From Nyssa sinensis (Eukaryota > Streptophyta > Magnoliopsida > Cornales > Nyssaceae), in contig CM018051.1 of the NCBI GenBank assembly GCA_008638375.1, forward strand, positions 39,491,677-39,555,676: a DNA stretch of 64,000 nucleotides. Reading direction: 5' to 3'. The notes beneath the pieces are model-generated. The model was given only the letters and a program-made list of their open reading frames with translations. It did no database searches and was not told the DNA's origin. Every line of letters starts with the position of its first letter. The first letter of the stretch is position 1. The position numbers were made by a program, and so were the translations under genes. Positions 1 to 12,100 of this stretch are shown piece by piece.

Positions 1-765
1 CTATTTTTAGTGTTGGCCAATCTCAAATTGCTTGCGCCCTCTTTTCATCCACATGAATACCATCTGGACTAACCATATATCCCAAAAATAATAAACTGTT
101 GGTCAAAAAGTCATACTTTAAGGTTGATGTACAACTTACTTTCCCATAGCACTATTAGAATCTATCTTAAATGATTAAGATTTTCTTCTTTGGATTTGAT
201 GTAGATAAATATATCATGAAAACTTTCCAATAAAAGGCACCAATTTTGGTTCATGACTGGCATAATGGTACTAGGTACATTGTTTAAGCCGAAAGGCATC
301 ACCAACTGCTCATACAAGCCATCATTTATCTTTAATGCAATTTTCCATTTATCATCAGGCCAAATCTCAGTATGATGGTAGCCACTATGAAAATCAATCT
401 TGGAAAACAACTTTGAACCCTCAAGTATAGCAAGCATGTCATCCAAGCGTGGAATAAGAAATTTATACTTGATGGCAATCTTGTTAATAGCTCTATAATC
501 TATACACACACGCCAACTACCATGATTGTTTGGCAGCAATAGGTTGGAACTACACAATGACTCATGCTCTTTTAAATAAACTTTTTTCCAGCAAGACTTC
601 TACCTTCTCTCTTAGAATAACGTTATTCTTTGTACTCATTCTGCAATTGTCTAGATTTGGAAGGCTTGCACCAGACACTAGATCAATATGGTGTTGAATG
701 TCCCTCATTAGAGGAAAAGAAGTGGGCAGATCATTAGAAACTAACTCATTGAATTCCCCTAACAA
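1..765 (-). pseudogene. Gy-A reverse transcriptase remnant
   Basis: This is the RT domain of a gypsy polyprotein, which copies element RNA into DNA in cytoplasmic particles. The N-terminal part lies at 562-765 ([23 protein letters not shown]). The palm lies at 162-557, with WRVCIDYRAINK, then SKIDFHSGYH, then LVMPFGLNN. The thumb lies at about 1-110 (FLGYMVSPDGIHVDEKRAQAI, then a stop). The catalytic YxDD box near 190-200 has become S-F-H-D, so the enzyme is dead. Several stops separate the fragments, for example around 545-575. Confidence 0.88.
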
Positions 766-768
766 TGG

Positions 769-966
769 CTATAACTTTTCTACCACGATCACTGTGATTT
801 CTGCCTTTAGATCCTCAATCATCAATGCTTTAACCACTAAAGCATAAACCTCATGTGCCTTCTTCACTTTAGCCACAAACTCTACTTCAGATCTAGATAA
901 AACTAACATAGACTGCATCTCCACTTTAGAACTATTAGTCACAAAATTGGATTTTGAAGGTGTCAT
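769..966 (-). pseudogene. Gy-A protease/linker remnant
   Basis: This 65-codon open fragment lies directly upstream of the RT in element orientation. In plant gypsy elements this position holds the end of protease and the linker to RT. No D-S/T-G active-site triad is visible, so the assignment rests on position and frame continuity with the RT fragment. Sequence from 967 to about 1380 is similar decayed coding DNA with many stops. Confidence 0.5.
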
Positions 967-1380
967 GAAAATCTTATGTATGGCCCGTATAAATATATAA
1001 ATATTATCTTTGCTTCTATAAATAATGTCAAAATCATACTGTTATGGTCTCCCTAACAACACATAACTAGTACCCACATCGACCACATCACAAATTATTT
1101 CATTATGATAATGTTTACCAATCAAAGTAGGAACGCGACAAATTTGTGTTACCTTGACCATTGGTTCCTTCTTAATCTAGCCAATTTCATAAGGAGAACG
1201 ATGTTTTCCTATAGGTAGCTTCATGTGATCCACCAACTTCTTAGCCATTAAATTCTCATAGCTTCTATTGTTAATAATTATATCGTAGACCTTTCGATTA
1301 ATTGTATAGAAGGATTAAAAGATGTTGTGGAGTTGGCTCATGTCTAACTACTTTGTGACGTATAGCAACTATTGTGCCAC

Positions 1381-2053
1381 ACAGTTAACTCACTCTCCGT
1401 CTTCTTTTGTGAATTCTGCCCCTTCATAAAAATCATCTTTTCTAACAGTTTCCTCTTTATCTACTTCCTCTGTAGCCATTTTGTTCTCAACATAATTAAT
1501 TGATAGTCGATCTGGACAACTATTAGAATGATGTTCATGTTTACAACAGTGATAGAACTTACCGGGTGTAGGCCTTACGTAAGGATTTTCATTTGGAGGA
1601 TATTGCCTTTTTTAGAGGGCCTTTGCTAGCATTGCCCTCTACATGACTTATGCCTTGCAACTTGGTCTAGATAGGTTGAAAAGGAGATTGAACTGTCACT
1701 ACTTAAATGCCATTTACCTTATCACTCACAACATGCAAAGACTCAGAAAAATTCCTCTGAAAGGGTACTAAACTCAAACTCTTAGCCCTTTTTTCTGTCT
1801 CCAAAAATTCTGCCCTCAGCACTATATTATAAGCCTCATCAACAGTCCAAAAAACCTACAAGCTAATCTTATCATGAATTGAAAGCTTGAGTCTATTTCG
1901 ATATCACGCCACCCTCTATCCTTCTATCTCAACCAGAATATTACAAACATACAACCTATTAAAGTCTGATGTATAATAAAAAATTGAATGACTTCCTTAG
2001 GTGCAACTATGGTATTCCTGAAATAGGTACTACTCAAAATCTAGAAGGAGAAA
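1381..2053 (-). pseudogene. Gy-A gag remnant with degenerate CCHC knuckle
   Basis: At 1513-1560 the minus strand reads K-F-Y-H-C-C-K-H-E-H-H-S-N-S-C-P. This fits the retroviral zinc knuckle C-x2-C-x4-H-x4-C except that the first Cys is Phe. Gag packages the element RNA, and the knuckle binds nucleic acid. The surrounding 1381-2053 is decayed gag with stops in all frames. The rest of gag lies beyond LTR-B, from 21074 to about 21670. Confidence 0.65.
2049..2053. repeat. Target site duplication of LTR-B, left copy
   Basis: AGAAA precedes the TG of LTR-B and recurs exactly at 21069-21073 after its terminal CA. A matching 5-bp duplication across 19 kb shows that everything between is one insertion site with later nested insertions. 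Confidence 0.93.
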
Positions 2054-2214
2054 TGTAATATCCCGACCCGAGATATGGCACTTATACTGAGGTAGACCCG
2101 AGATATGATACGTATACCGAGGCAAGTCGACTGAATAGTGTAATGTGAGTGGTTTGCTTCGTATACCTAGTGTCGGGCCGTACCCGAGTACCTTAGGACC
2201 CAACATCGTAATGC

Positions 2215-2219
2215 GTGCA
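2215..2219. repeat. Target site duplication of Lard-C, left copy
   Basis: GTGCA lies directly before the TG of Lard-C and recurs exactly at 12271-12275 after its terminal CA. Confidence 0.95.
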
Positions 2220-2522
2220 TGTAATATCCCGACCCGGGATATAGCATGTACACCGGGCTGGACCGGGCTATAAAATGTAATCCCGAATTATAAGCCGTTA
2301 TATGACATAAATAAGAGTGGATGCGTAATAGACTGTATTGTTTAATTACAATGCATAAGTACGAGAGGCAAACAGTCACGGGTGTCCGGGTGCCGTTGCA
2401 CTAGAAGCCGATTTTACTAGAAAACGTGCAAGTGAATGTCGACGCATAAATTTTTAAAGTAAATCTAAATGATTATGAATATTATATATACATATATATA
2501 TATATATATATACGGTTGGATG

Positions 2523-2556
<34 letters not shown>

Positions 2557-2648
2557 ACAATATAATTAAATGAAAGGAAATAAAATGGAAAGAAAGGAAC
2601 TGCATGTGGGTCATGTGTGGTGGCAACATGCGGTGCATGTGTGTGTTA

Positions 2649-2765
2649 GGTGGCAAGGCCACCGACTGAAAATCAGTCAAGAGAAAGCTATGTGTGAGGT
2701 GTCGTTTGTGTGTATGTGCTGTCACCGCGACTACAGGTGGCAAAAGCCACCGACTACTGAGTCGG
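2649..2765 (+). other. Two pairs of short hairpins in the Lard-C LTR
   Basis: Four perfect small stem-loops: GGTGGC/GCCACC at 2649-2663, GACTGA/TCAGTC at 2664-2678, GGTGGC/GCCACC at 2736-2751, and CCGACT/AGTCGG at 2750-2765. The same set is present in the 3' LTR at about 9558-9674. The pattern is a duplicated two-hairpin unit; its role is unknown. Confidence 0.7.
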
Positions 2766-4193
2766 TTGGATAATTAGAAAGGAAGAGAGAGTTAGGAAGA
2801 GATTGAAAATGTGAGAGAAACTGAATCGCAAGAAAGGAAGAAGCAGGAATAGAGAGAGAAAAAAAAAAAAAAAAACGAATTTTTTGGAAAAGGGTTGAGA
2901 AAATCTACAAACAGGTATATTCCTGATTTAAATTATGTTCATTTATATTTTTAATAGGTGTCGTTGCTGTTGGAGTCGATGAGAATCCAAAATAGAAAAG
3001 AAAAACAAGAAAAACCAGAAGTGGGTTACGGTTGGCAATGGTGATTAAACATAGGTGAAACCAAATGAAAATTTAAACCACGATATGAGTAATACACTGC
3101 CCCAGGATTCCAAAACGCTTTGAATCAGTGTAAATGGTCAAGAAATGGCCATTCCGTGGCCAGTTATTCCCTCACCGGTGCAACGCCGGAAACTGGGAAT
3201 GGGTGCGTGAAACCGGTGATGTTGGAGGTTAAAACTAGTCCTAAAATGTTCCTTACAATTTTAGAATTTATTGGGAAGAAAAACAGTAGATTTTGGACTT
3301 GAAATCGCTAAGATCCGTAGGGAATTTCACTGTTCCGGCGACCGTGGCCGAAAAACCCACCGGAGAAGACGACCGGACTATCGGGGGCTTCTTCGGGTCA
3401 GGATAAGACCGGGTCTGGGTCGGGTCGGGTTGAGATCCGACCGACTGCAATACAGGTACCAACACTATGTCGTTTTGTTTTAAAATTTAAAATAATTTGG
3501 GCTTCTTTGGTCACGGATATAAGCGATTGGAATTGGGTTGGGGTTGTCCAAACCGTGGATAAGGTGAGAGAATTGGATATCTCAATCCGGTTCTCTGAAG
3601 TTAACTGAACCGGTTGGTTCACAGTAGAATGGAACCGGTTTAGGGTTTCTGGTTCTGAACCAACTGGTTCAGACCGCAACTCTGCATAATTACATTTTGA
3701 CCCCAAAAGTTATAGATAATTCCACTAAGGCCCAACAGAGAAATGTTAATTTTACAAAAATACCCCTGACTCAAAAGTGGGTCAAACGAGGTCCAAATAG
3801 GGCAAATGAATAGTCAATTTTTATTATCTCGGATGCTCTAAGTCCAATGGTGAGGTCCGTTTCACGAGACGGGGCCCCAAAAGATAAAGACATGTAAAAA
3901 TGACCAAAATACCCTTGCTTCGAAAGTGAGCCAAATGGACTTCAATTGAATTAAATAACTAGTGAATTTTTATTATTCTGAACCTTCCGAATCTATTGGT
4001 AATGTCAAAATTATGAAAAGAGGTTCCAAGAACAACAGACATATAAAAGTCTAAATAAGTATTAGAAATACTAGTCATAGCAAGGCATAGAATTTGGTGA
4101 ATAGAAATTATTCTGAAACGTATTTACTGATATATAGGGAACTCAACGGGAAAAGGCAAACCTACAGGAGACTGATTTAGCAATGCATTAGAG

Positions 4194-5007
4194 GTAAGTA
4201 GATACCTTTTCTCTTCCATGTGGTGTTATCAAGCCAAGTTCATTCTTTTACTGCCAAACTTGTACTCCTGAGCGTATCTGATGTTATTGTCTCCACAATG
4301 TGATATTGTTCTATCTGGTGGACATTGATTTATTGTTGTACCATTGTTATCATGTTGAACCGTGCTTTGAAATGCCTATTGTTATGTTTCCATTGAATTG
4401 ATGATATTCCATTTTTATATACTCCTATGGAATCATTTATGATCATGAAATGTTTATGTATACTGGATTTGTGCTCAGTCACAATATCCATCCGATGCTT
4501 TTAAATACACTGAAGACCTTCGGGTCGAGTCCGTGAACGGACATATGGCCATACACTGGAATGCACTGAAGGGGGTAAACCGGGCCCCCAAGGACCGAGG
4601 GCATATCAAGCCCTGACACAGAACAAAAGCATCTCTTATACGATTGTTCGACTGTAACTGTTGAATTACCTTATTCTTGTGATTATCTTGTATTGCGAGA
4701 TATTCCTTTATTGATCTAATTGTGATCGGTTTATTGTGGCAGCACGTTCATATTGATATATTGTTGTTAAGAGTTTCATGTTGATGTTATGTCCCTTACT
4801 CCTAATTGTACATTGTGTTCCATTGTTTATTGGCCCTCATGGCAACTGTTCCCATTGGCTATCATAGCATCTTATTTCTTATGATTGGCTATCATATTCT
4901 TGTTCTTGGATTCATATTCTTTTATGATCCTCGATACCAGTGTCGGAGATCTGTATTTACTTGCTGGGCTCTTGTAGCTCATTCCACCCTCCTCACCCCC
5001 ATTTCAG
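4194..5007 (+). other. Putative LTR-internal intron, Lard-C (second copy 11102-11915)
   Basis: A strong donor context AG|GTAAGT at 4194 is followed 814 bases on by a pyrimidine-rich stretch ending CAG at 5005-5007. A GGGCT-loop-AGCTC hairpin (4966-4980) sits just upstream of the acceptor. Comparable pairs occur in LTR-B (14392 to 20733, spanning LTR-D1), Gy-G (50939 to 51616) and LTR-D2 (56678 to 56348, minus strand). Splicing is inferred from motifs only. Confidence 0.4.
4515..4542 (+). other. Tandem hairpins in the Lard-C LTR (second copy 11423-11450)
   Basis: Hairpin 1 is GACC-TTCG-GGTC (4515-4526), a stem closed by a UUCG-type tetraloop. Hairpin 2 is GTCCG-TGAA-CGGAC (4529-4542). The homologous place in LTR-B, 14792-14820, keeps both stems while the bases of the second stem differ in compensating pairs. 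That points to selection on RNA structure. Confidence 0.7.
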
Positions 5008-5365
5008 GTACTGATGTCGCGAGACCCCGGTAGGAGTTTAAAGACATAGAAGGACATTGAGGAAATGCATCAGTTTATGTTTTAGTTCTCCCATGTATTC
5101 ACCACCCTCGGGTGCTGGTCATGTTTGGTTCTTATTTTGTTTATGTAGAACCATATTATGTATTGTAAAGAATTTCGCTAACATTGTGTATTGAAAGACT
5201 TCCGCTGATGTACTATTACTGATAAGACTTCCGCTGTTATTGTTTTGAGGTTTTAGTACTTTGCATATTAGTACTATGATACAGGAGTGGAAAAAGTAGG
5301 GACGGCCTTCGGGTAGGCCCCGCGACACGAGATCCGCATAGGGTGCGTTTCGGGTCGTGACAGCT

Positions 5366-5378
5366 TGGTATCAGAGCT
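5366..5378 (+). other. Lard-C primer binding site
   Basis: TGGTATCAGAGCT begins three bases after the LTR end. It is complementary to the 3' end of plant initiator-Met tRNA, the usual primer for minus-strand synthesis in this group. Confidence 0.93.
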
Positions 5379-8300
5379 ATAGGTTCGATTGTGAGTCATG
5401 GGAGATAGGACTAGAAATAGAATGAATAGATGTAACTGACCTTCCTTATATAGAGTTCATACGATCCTTGATCATTCTCTTATTGATTGATTTGACAATT
5501 TACGGGTTATGTTTACTGGTTATCTTTATAGACATGGTTATCACAAGGAATACATCGATAGTTATGAAATACATAGATCACTTAGAGTTAGAATCAATAG
5601 ATAGAATTGAAGTCTCTATGATATAGATTTCATGTGAACATTGATTGTTATTTTGAGCATTGATGGTTATCTTATAGACAAGGTTAACAAAAAGGAATAT
5701 CTCAATAGATTATATTGACTCGGTTAGACCATAGACGAGTAGACTTTTATGGAAATACTTATCTAACACTTATGGTTTAGAGCAATAGTGTATACTAGGA
5801 ATATTGGGATAGGGAAGGATCAATTAGACCGAATTGAGCGCCTTATAGAAGAGATTCTCAAATCTCTGCCTCAAGCTCACCCCAACAGATAACTATGTGC
5901 ATCGAAATAGTGGCACCGTTAAGGATCACCCCACAGGGTGAACAAGGAATTTCCCTCGGAAAGCTAAGGCTATGGCCAGTGCCACACCTACCTCACCAGT
6001 CTTGTTGGTGTCAAGGAAAGATTAAACTACTACCCAGATAGCCACAGGTACCCTTCCAGTTATTTCTAACCTGTTTAGATCTTAAGAGATCCTTACACAC
6101 TTGATTGTGTTTCCATGTAATTGCCGAACTAAACTTAGTAACTGAACATTTGGACGATTGATTTACTGATTCTATTACATTTGGAAGGTTATTATTGGAG
6201 AATGTGAGACAGAGAAACACGAGAACTCTAGGCTAGTTACTGAACTATTTTATGGTTACCTTGAGGATTATTGTTTAGAAATATTGAGCATAGAACACGA
6301 GATACGGAGCAAAATCACGAATATTATCAACAAGTGACCTATACTTGGAAGTTAGGTCTAGTGATGTAGAAGAGATCGAGACTGAAGATTAGGAGTAAAT
6401 ATAAATTATGAAAATGGATAACGGTGATTGTAAACGGTTAAAAGAGAAAATGTGGAAAATTGACAGTCACTGATGTGCTATCAGGACCTCTGTTACTGGT
6501 AAGGAACGGCCGCCTTATCATGTAACTAGGGTAACTGAGAAACACACAGTGCTACCTTAGCCAATCTGGATACTACGAATCCTTTATGATACTGTTAGAA
6601 CGACGTATACCCCAGAGGACTTGAGGATTAGAATGCTACAATATCACTACATCTATCCTACCAAACCTAGTGATTCTAGGAAATGATTGGAGTATTAAGT
6701 CAAATTCTTAGGCTCAGCTGATATCAAAAAGATTTGGTGTTAAAAAAAGTTGTAATAGTAGTTCATGGGAGATGCGATTGATGCACCAGTATTACTAATG
6801 CCAAATAGAGTAAATCCTGACATGATAGATAGACTTATATGTGAATTCTGATCATTGATCTTTTACAGCGAATTGGGAGATGATTAGGCTACTGAACCAG
6901 TAGTCGCAGGTATTGTTTATAGTTGTTTGCAAATGCTCAATATTGTTAAATATTACTCTACATACTGATTTATAATTTCAACATTTACTGCTAGCTGAAC
7001 ATAGAGACAGAACTCTGAGGTTATATGTTAACTGTTCATGGATGATGATTGATGATAGATGTTATGCATGAAATAAGTAGAGTATGTAACATAGATATAT
7101 GAGTGTTAGATTGACATATTATTCACTTGTAAAATTAAAAGACATTGATGAGCCAAGTGATTTCATAATTAATAAATTTCAGGGAACAATGATAGAATAA
7201 ATATAAGATTTATAATCTTTAAAATGAATTACATACTGTTATAGATAGGAATGATTACTGGATAGACAAGATTGAATAAATGTCAACTCTTGAAAGAGTC
7301 ATTATCACTGAATACTATACACTGGGGAATCATTAGAAATGAACAATATACATAGAATATAGGAGGTACAGATCATAAGTGTATAGTTTAACTGATCCAA
7401 GAAAGAACTTGGTGTATGAAACACATTAAATGAATTGGGGCTGTCCAAAGACAAAAGCAAGTTAAGATATTAAAAGTCAACTAGTCTTGGAAAACGACTA
7501 CATATTAAAATGAAAATTGATGATTATTGACTAGTGACCCTTAAGGATAGCAGTGTACTTAAGGATAAGTGATGAGAATTCTTGAGATTTGACATTGACA
7601 ATACTGAAGGAGGTTTCGATAACTGATATAAACAGATAAGTGAAACTTGAGTAGGAAATAGTAGTCATACTTAAGAGAAATGGGAGGGAATCATAGCAAT
7701 AATGAAATAAATAATCCGTAATGATTATTTTGTCTTATGAAGGTACATAATTAATATCCATGGGGTTACAATTTGATGATTGTTATATATATAAGGGAAC
7801 TTAAGGGGGTAAGTACAAGGGAGTTGATATTCTAAATAAATTGATGACGTACCGGGAAATATGAAGAGTCTTGAGTAAGATATAGATAGATCAACGAGGT
7901 TTCAATGGGAGATAGCAGTTAAGCTTGGAAGGAATCCTAGTAATATTGGATCTAGAAATCCCTGAGATTGTTTTATCTTATGGAAACATGTACTGGATAT
8001 TTATTGAGTTATGGTTGATGATTGTTCTGTACTGGAGGAGCCTTAAGAATTAAATTACTATATCTAGTCTACAGACTTGATGTTTATGGTTAGATAATTA
8101 ATCTATATTACGAGAGTTATTGAGAATTGAAATTCTAATTACGGATTAGGAACTTGTTGATTTTCTATACAGTGAGAATATGTGAGAATTAAATTATGTT
8201 TCATAATAAACGAGGGAAACGATTAGTGCTCATTGAGGGATAGAATGTAATATAGAATTGGAAACATGACGCTTTGACACGTAGTGAATCTAATAGTAAT

Positions 8301-9130
8301 ATCTAAATGACAGGAAAATGCCTTGGAAAGGTAGAAAAAAATTAATGGTGATATCTAGATAGAGGAATGACACCTTGAAAGGTGATACAGGTAATGAGTA
8401 ATAGTTAATCAAAATACATTATTGGAAAATGATACTTTTAGGGTTACTTATGATTGGTCTATCTTCTATGTTATGTTACACATTTAATGTGTTTCCATAT
8501 GTTACTAACTGAATGTAGAAACTGAACGCCTGGACCATTGACTCATTGCTTACGTGACCGTCAAGAGAACTATCATTGAAACGTGTTAGATACAGGACAT
8601 GTGAAATATAGACTAGGGATACAAATACTCTTACATGGCTGACTTGAGGTCAAGGAACGATTAGTAGAATAACAGATTTATTGTAGAGGAAATGACACAT
8701 AGAAGCCGATGTGAACTCTATGAGTTCCACATAATATCATTTCAAATGATATATATACCCTAGATATATTAGTAGACAGAATGGATAGAGTTTTGTCAAG
8801 CTACGTTTAGAAATTTTAAAATTTCCTTCATCAAAAGATATCTTAAATTACAGAAGCCAAAAAGAACCATAGGAAGGAATTGTGTTTCATGGGAAGGTTT
8901 CGAAGCATACGTGGAATTATAAAGAGGGTAGTACAGTTACAGATGTGACAGTAAAACTTGATTTGATGTGACAGTAAAACTTGATCTAACGTGACGGTAA
9001 AACTTGATTCTCAGCAGAAAATTCTTTATCTAGTTAATGTAACAGCCTATTTAAGTTATACCGTGATGTTAGAGGAACCACGAAAACCACCGAGTTAGAA
9101 CCGTTAAGTTTGGGGACAAACTTATTTTTA
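5379..9130 (+). other. Lard-C internal region without coding capacity
   Basis: About 3.75 kb of AT-rich sequence. All frames are closed at short intervals and no RT, integrase or zinc-knuckle motif was found. The only structure noticed is a direct repeat of about 24 bp, three copies with unit core GTGACAGTAAAACTTGAT, at 8943-9012. It may carry packaging signals, as proposed for LARD internal domains, but that is inference. Confidence 0.75.
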
Positions 9131-9142
9131 AGGGGGTAAGAA
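9131..9142 (+). other. Lard-C polypurine tract
   Basis: AGGGGGTAAGAA abuts the TG of the 3' LTR. This is the position and composition expected for the plus-strand primer. Confidence 0.88.
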
Positions 9143-12100
9143 TGTAATATCCCGACCCGGGATATAGCATGTACACCGGGCTGGACCGGGCTATAAAATG
9201 TAATCCCGAATTATAAGCCGTTATATGACATAAATAAAAGTGGATGCGTAATAGACTGTATTGTTTAATTACAATGCATAAGTACGAGAGGCAAACAGTC
9301 ACGGGTGTCCGGGTGCCGTTGCACCAGAAGCCGATTTTACTAGAAAACGTGCAAGTGAATGTCGACGCATAAATTTTTAAAGTAAATCTAAATGATTATG
9401 AATATTATATATACATAAATATATATATATACGGTTGGATGATATATATATATATATATTATAATACAATATAATTAAATGAAAGGAAATAAAATGGAAA
9501 GAAAGGAACTGCATGTGGGTCATGTGTGGTGGCAACATGCGGTGCATGTGTGTGTTAGGTGGCAAGGCCACCGACTGAAAATCAGTCAAGAGAAAGCTAT
9601 GTGTGAGGTGTCGTTTGTGTGTGTGTGCTGTCACCGCGACTACAGGTGGCAAAAGCCACCGACTACTGAGTCGGTTGGATAATTAGAAAGGAAGAGAGAG
9701 TTAGGAAGAGATTGAAAATGTGAGAGAAACTGAATCGCAAGAAAGGAAGAAGCAGGAATAGAGAGAGAAAAAAAAAAAGAAAACGAATTTTTTGGAAAAG
9801 GGTTGAGAAAATCTACAAACAGATATATTCCTGATTTAAATTATGTTCATTTATATTTTTAATAGGTGTCGTTGCTGTTGGAGTTGATGAGAATCCAAAA
9901 TAGAAAAGAAAAACAAGAAAAACCAGAAGTGGGTTACGGTTGGCAATGGTGATTAAACATAGGTGAAACCAAATGAAAATTTAAACCACGATATGAGTAA
10001 TACACTGCCCCAGGATTCCAAAACGCTTTGAATCAGTTTAAATGGTCAAGAAATGGCCATTCCGTGGCCAGTTATTCCCTCACCGGTGCAACGCCGGAAA
10101 CTGGGAATGGGTGCGTGAAACCGGTGATGTTGGAGGTTAAAACCAGTCCTAAAATGTTCCTTACAATTTTAGAATTTATTGGGAAGAAAAACAGTAGATT
10201 TTGGACGTGAAATCGCTAAGATCCGTAGGGAATTTCACTGTTCCGACGACCGTGGCCGGAAAACCCACCGGAGAAGACGACCGGACTATCGGGGGCTTCT
10301 TCGGGTCAGGATGAGACCGGGTCTGGGTCGGGTCGGGTTGAGATCCGACCGACTGCAATACAGGTACCAACACTGTGTCGTTTTGTTTTAAAATTTAAAA
10401 TAATTTGGGCTTGTTTGGTCACGGATATAAGGGATTGGAATTGGGTTGGGGTTGTCCAAACCATGGATAAGGTGAGAGAATTGGATATCTCAATCCGGTT
10501 CTCTGAAGTTAACTGAACCGGTTGGTTCACAGTGGAATGGAACCGGTTTAGGGTTTCTGGTTCTAATCCAACTAGTTCAGACCGCAACTCTACATAATTA
10601 CATTTTGACCCCAAAAGTTATAGATAATTCCACTAAGGCCCAACAGAGAAATGTTAATTTTACAAAAATACCCCTGACTCAAAAGTGGGTCAAACGAGGT
10701 CCAAATAGGGCAAATGAATAGTCAATTTTTATTATCTTGGATGCTCTAAGTCCAATGGTGAGGTCCGTTTCACGAGATGGGGCCCCAAAAGATAAAGACA
10801 TGTAAAAATGACCAAAATACCCTTGCTTCGAAAGTGAGCCAAATGGACTTCAATTGAATTAAATAACTAGTGAATTTTTATTATTCTGAACCTTCCGAAT
10901 CTATTGGTAATGTCAAAATTATGAAAAGAGGTTCCAAGAACAACAGACATATAAAAGTCTAAATAAGTATTAGAAATACTAGTCATAGCAAGGCATAGAA
11001 TTTGGTGAATAGAAATTATTCTGAAACGTATTTACTGATATATAGGGAACTCAACGGGAAAAGGCAAACCTACAGGAGACTGATTTAGCAATGCATTAGA
11101 GGTAAGTAGATACCTTTTCTCTTCCATGTGGTGTTATCAAGCCAAGTTCATTCTTTTACTGCCAAACTTGTACTCCTGAGCGTATCTGATGTTATTGTCT
11201 CCACAATGTGATATTGTTCTATCTGGTGGACATTGATTTATTGTTGTACCATTGTTATCATGTTGAACCGTGCTTTGAAATGCCTATTGTTATGTTTCCA
11301 TTGAATTGATGATATTCCATTTTTATATACTCCTATGGAATCATTTATGATCATGAAATGTTTATGTATACTGGATTTGTGCTCAGTCACAATATCCATC
11401 CGATGCTTTTAAATACACTGAAGACCTTCGGGTCGAGTCCGTGAACGGACATATGGCCATACACTGGAATGCACTGAAGGGGGTAAACCGGGCCCCCAAG
11501 GACCGAGGGCATATCAAGCCCTGACACAGAACAAAAGCATCTCTTATACGATTGTTCGACTGTAACTGTTGAATTACCTTATTCTTGTGATTATCTTGTA
11601 TTGCGAGATATTCCTTTATTGATCTAATTGTGATCGGTTTATTGTGGCAGCACGTTCATATTGATATATTGTTGTTAAGAGTTTCATGTTGATGTTATGT
11701 CCCTTACTCCTAATTGTACATTGTGTTCCATTGTTTATTGGCCCTCATGGCAACTGTTCCCATTGGCTATCATAGCATCTTATTTCTTATGATTGGCTAT
11801 CATATTCTTGTTCTTGGATTCATATTCTTTTATGATCCTCGATACCAGTGTCGGAGATCTGTATTTACTTGCTGGGCTCTTGTAGCTCATTCCACCCTCC
11901 TCACCCCCATTTCAGGTACTGATGTCGCGAGACCCCGGTAGGAGTTTAAAGACATAGAAGGACATTGAGGAAATGCATCAGTTTATGTTTTAGTTCTCCC
12001 ATGTATTCACCACCCTCGGGTGCTGGTCATGTTTGGTTCTTATTTTGTTTATGTAGAACCATATTATGTATTGTAAAGACTTTTGCTAACATTGTGTATT

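Larger units (their letters stand above)
1..2053 (-). mobile_element. Gy-A: decayed Ty3/gypsy retrotransposon, left part
   Basis: This is the 3' part, in element orientation, of a minus-strand gypsy element that enters from the left edge. Reading right to left it holds gag with a degenerate zinc knuckle, a protease/linker stretch and reverse transcriptase. Stops and frame changes occur throughout, so it cannot make protein. LTR-B interrupts it at 2053/2054; the gag side resumes at 21069. The PSTIM, MPFGL and WRVCIDYR motifs are typical of plant chromovirus-type gypsy elements. The exact lineage is inferred. Confidence 0.85.
2220..5362 (+). repeat. Lard-C 5' LTR (3143 bp)
   Basis: It starts TGTAATATCCCGACCCGGG and ends TTCGGGTCGTGACA. 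It is about 99 per cent identical by eye to the 3' LTR at 9143-12270. Most differences lie before 3880 or after 5170; in between almost none were seen. Landmarks are an AT microsatellite (about 2486-2550), four short hairpins (2649-2765), AACCGGTT boxes (3608 and 3633), a possible splice donor AG|GTAAGT at 4194, hairpins at 4515-4542, and a hairpin plus CAG acceptor at 4966-5007. Confidence 0.95.

Noticed and set aside
2570..2773. 67-codon frame repeated at 9479-9682
   Set aside because: It covers the hairpin pairs in the Lard-C LTR, has no motif, and is a copy of the same LTR sequence.
4806..5033. 75-codon open frame in the Lard-C LTR, identical in the second copy at 11714-11941
   Set aside because: Identity is explained by the young age of the LTRs. 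It has no motif, overlaps the proposed hairpin and acceptor, and is a repeat of non-coding LTR sequence.
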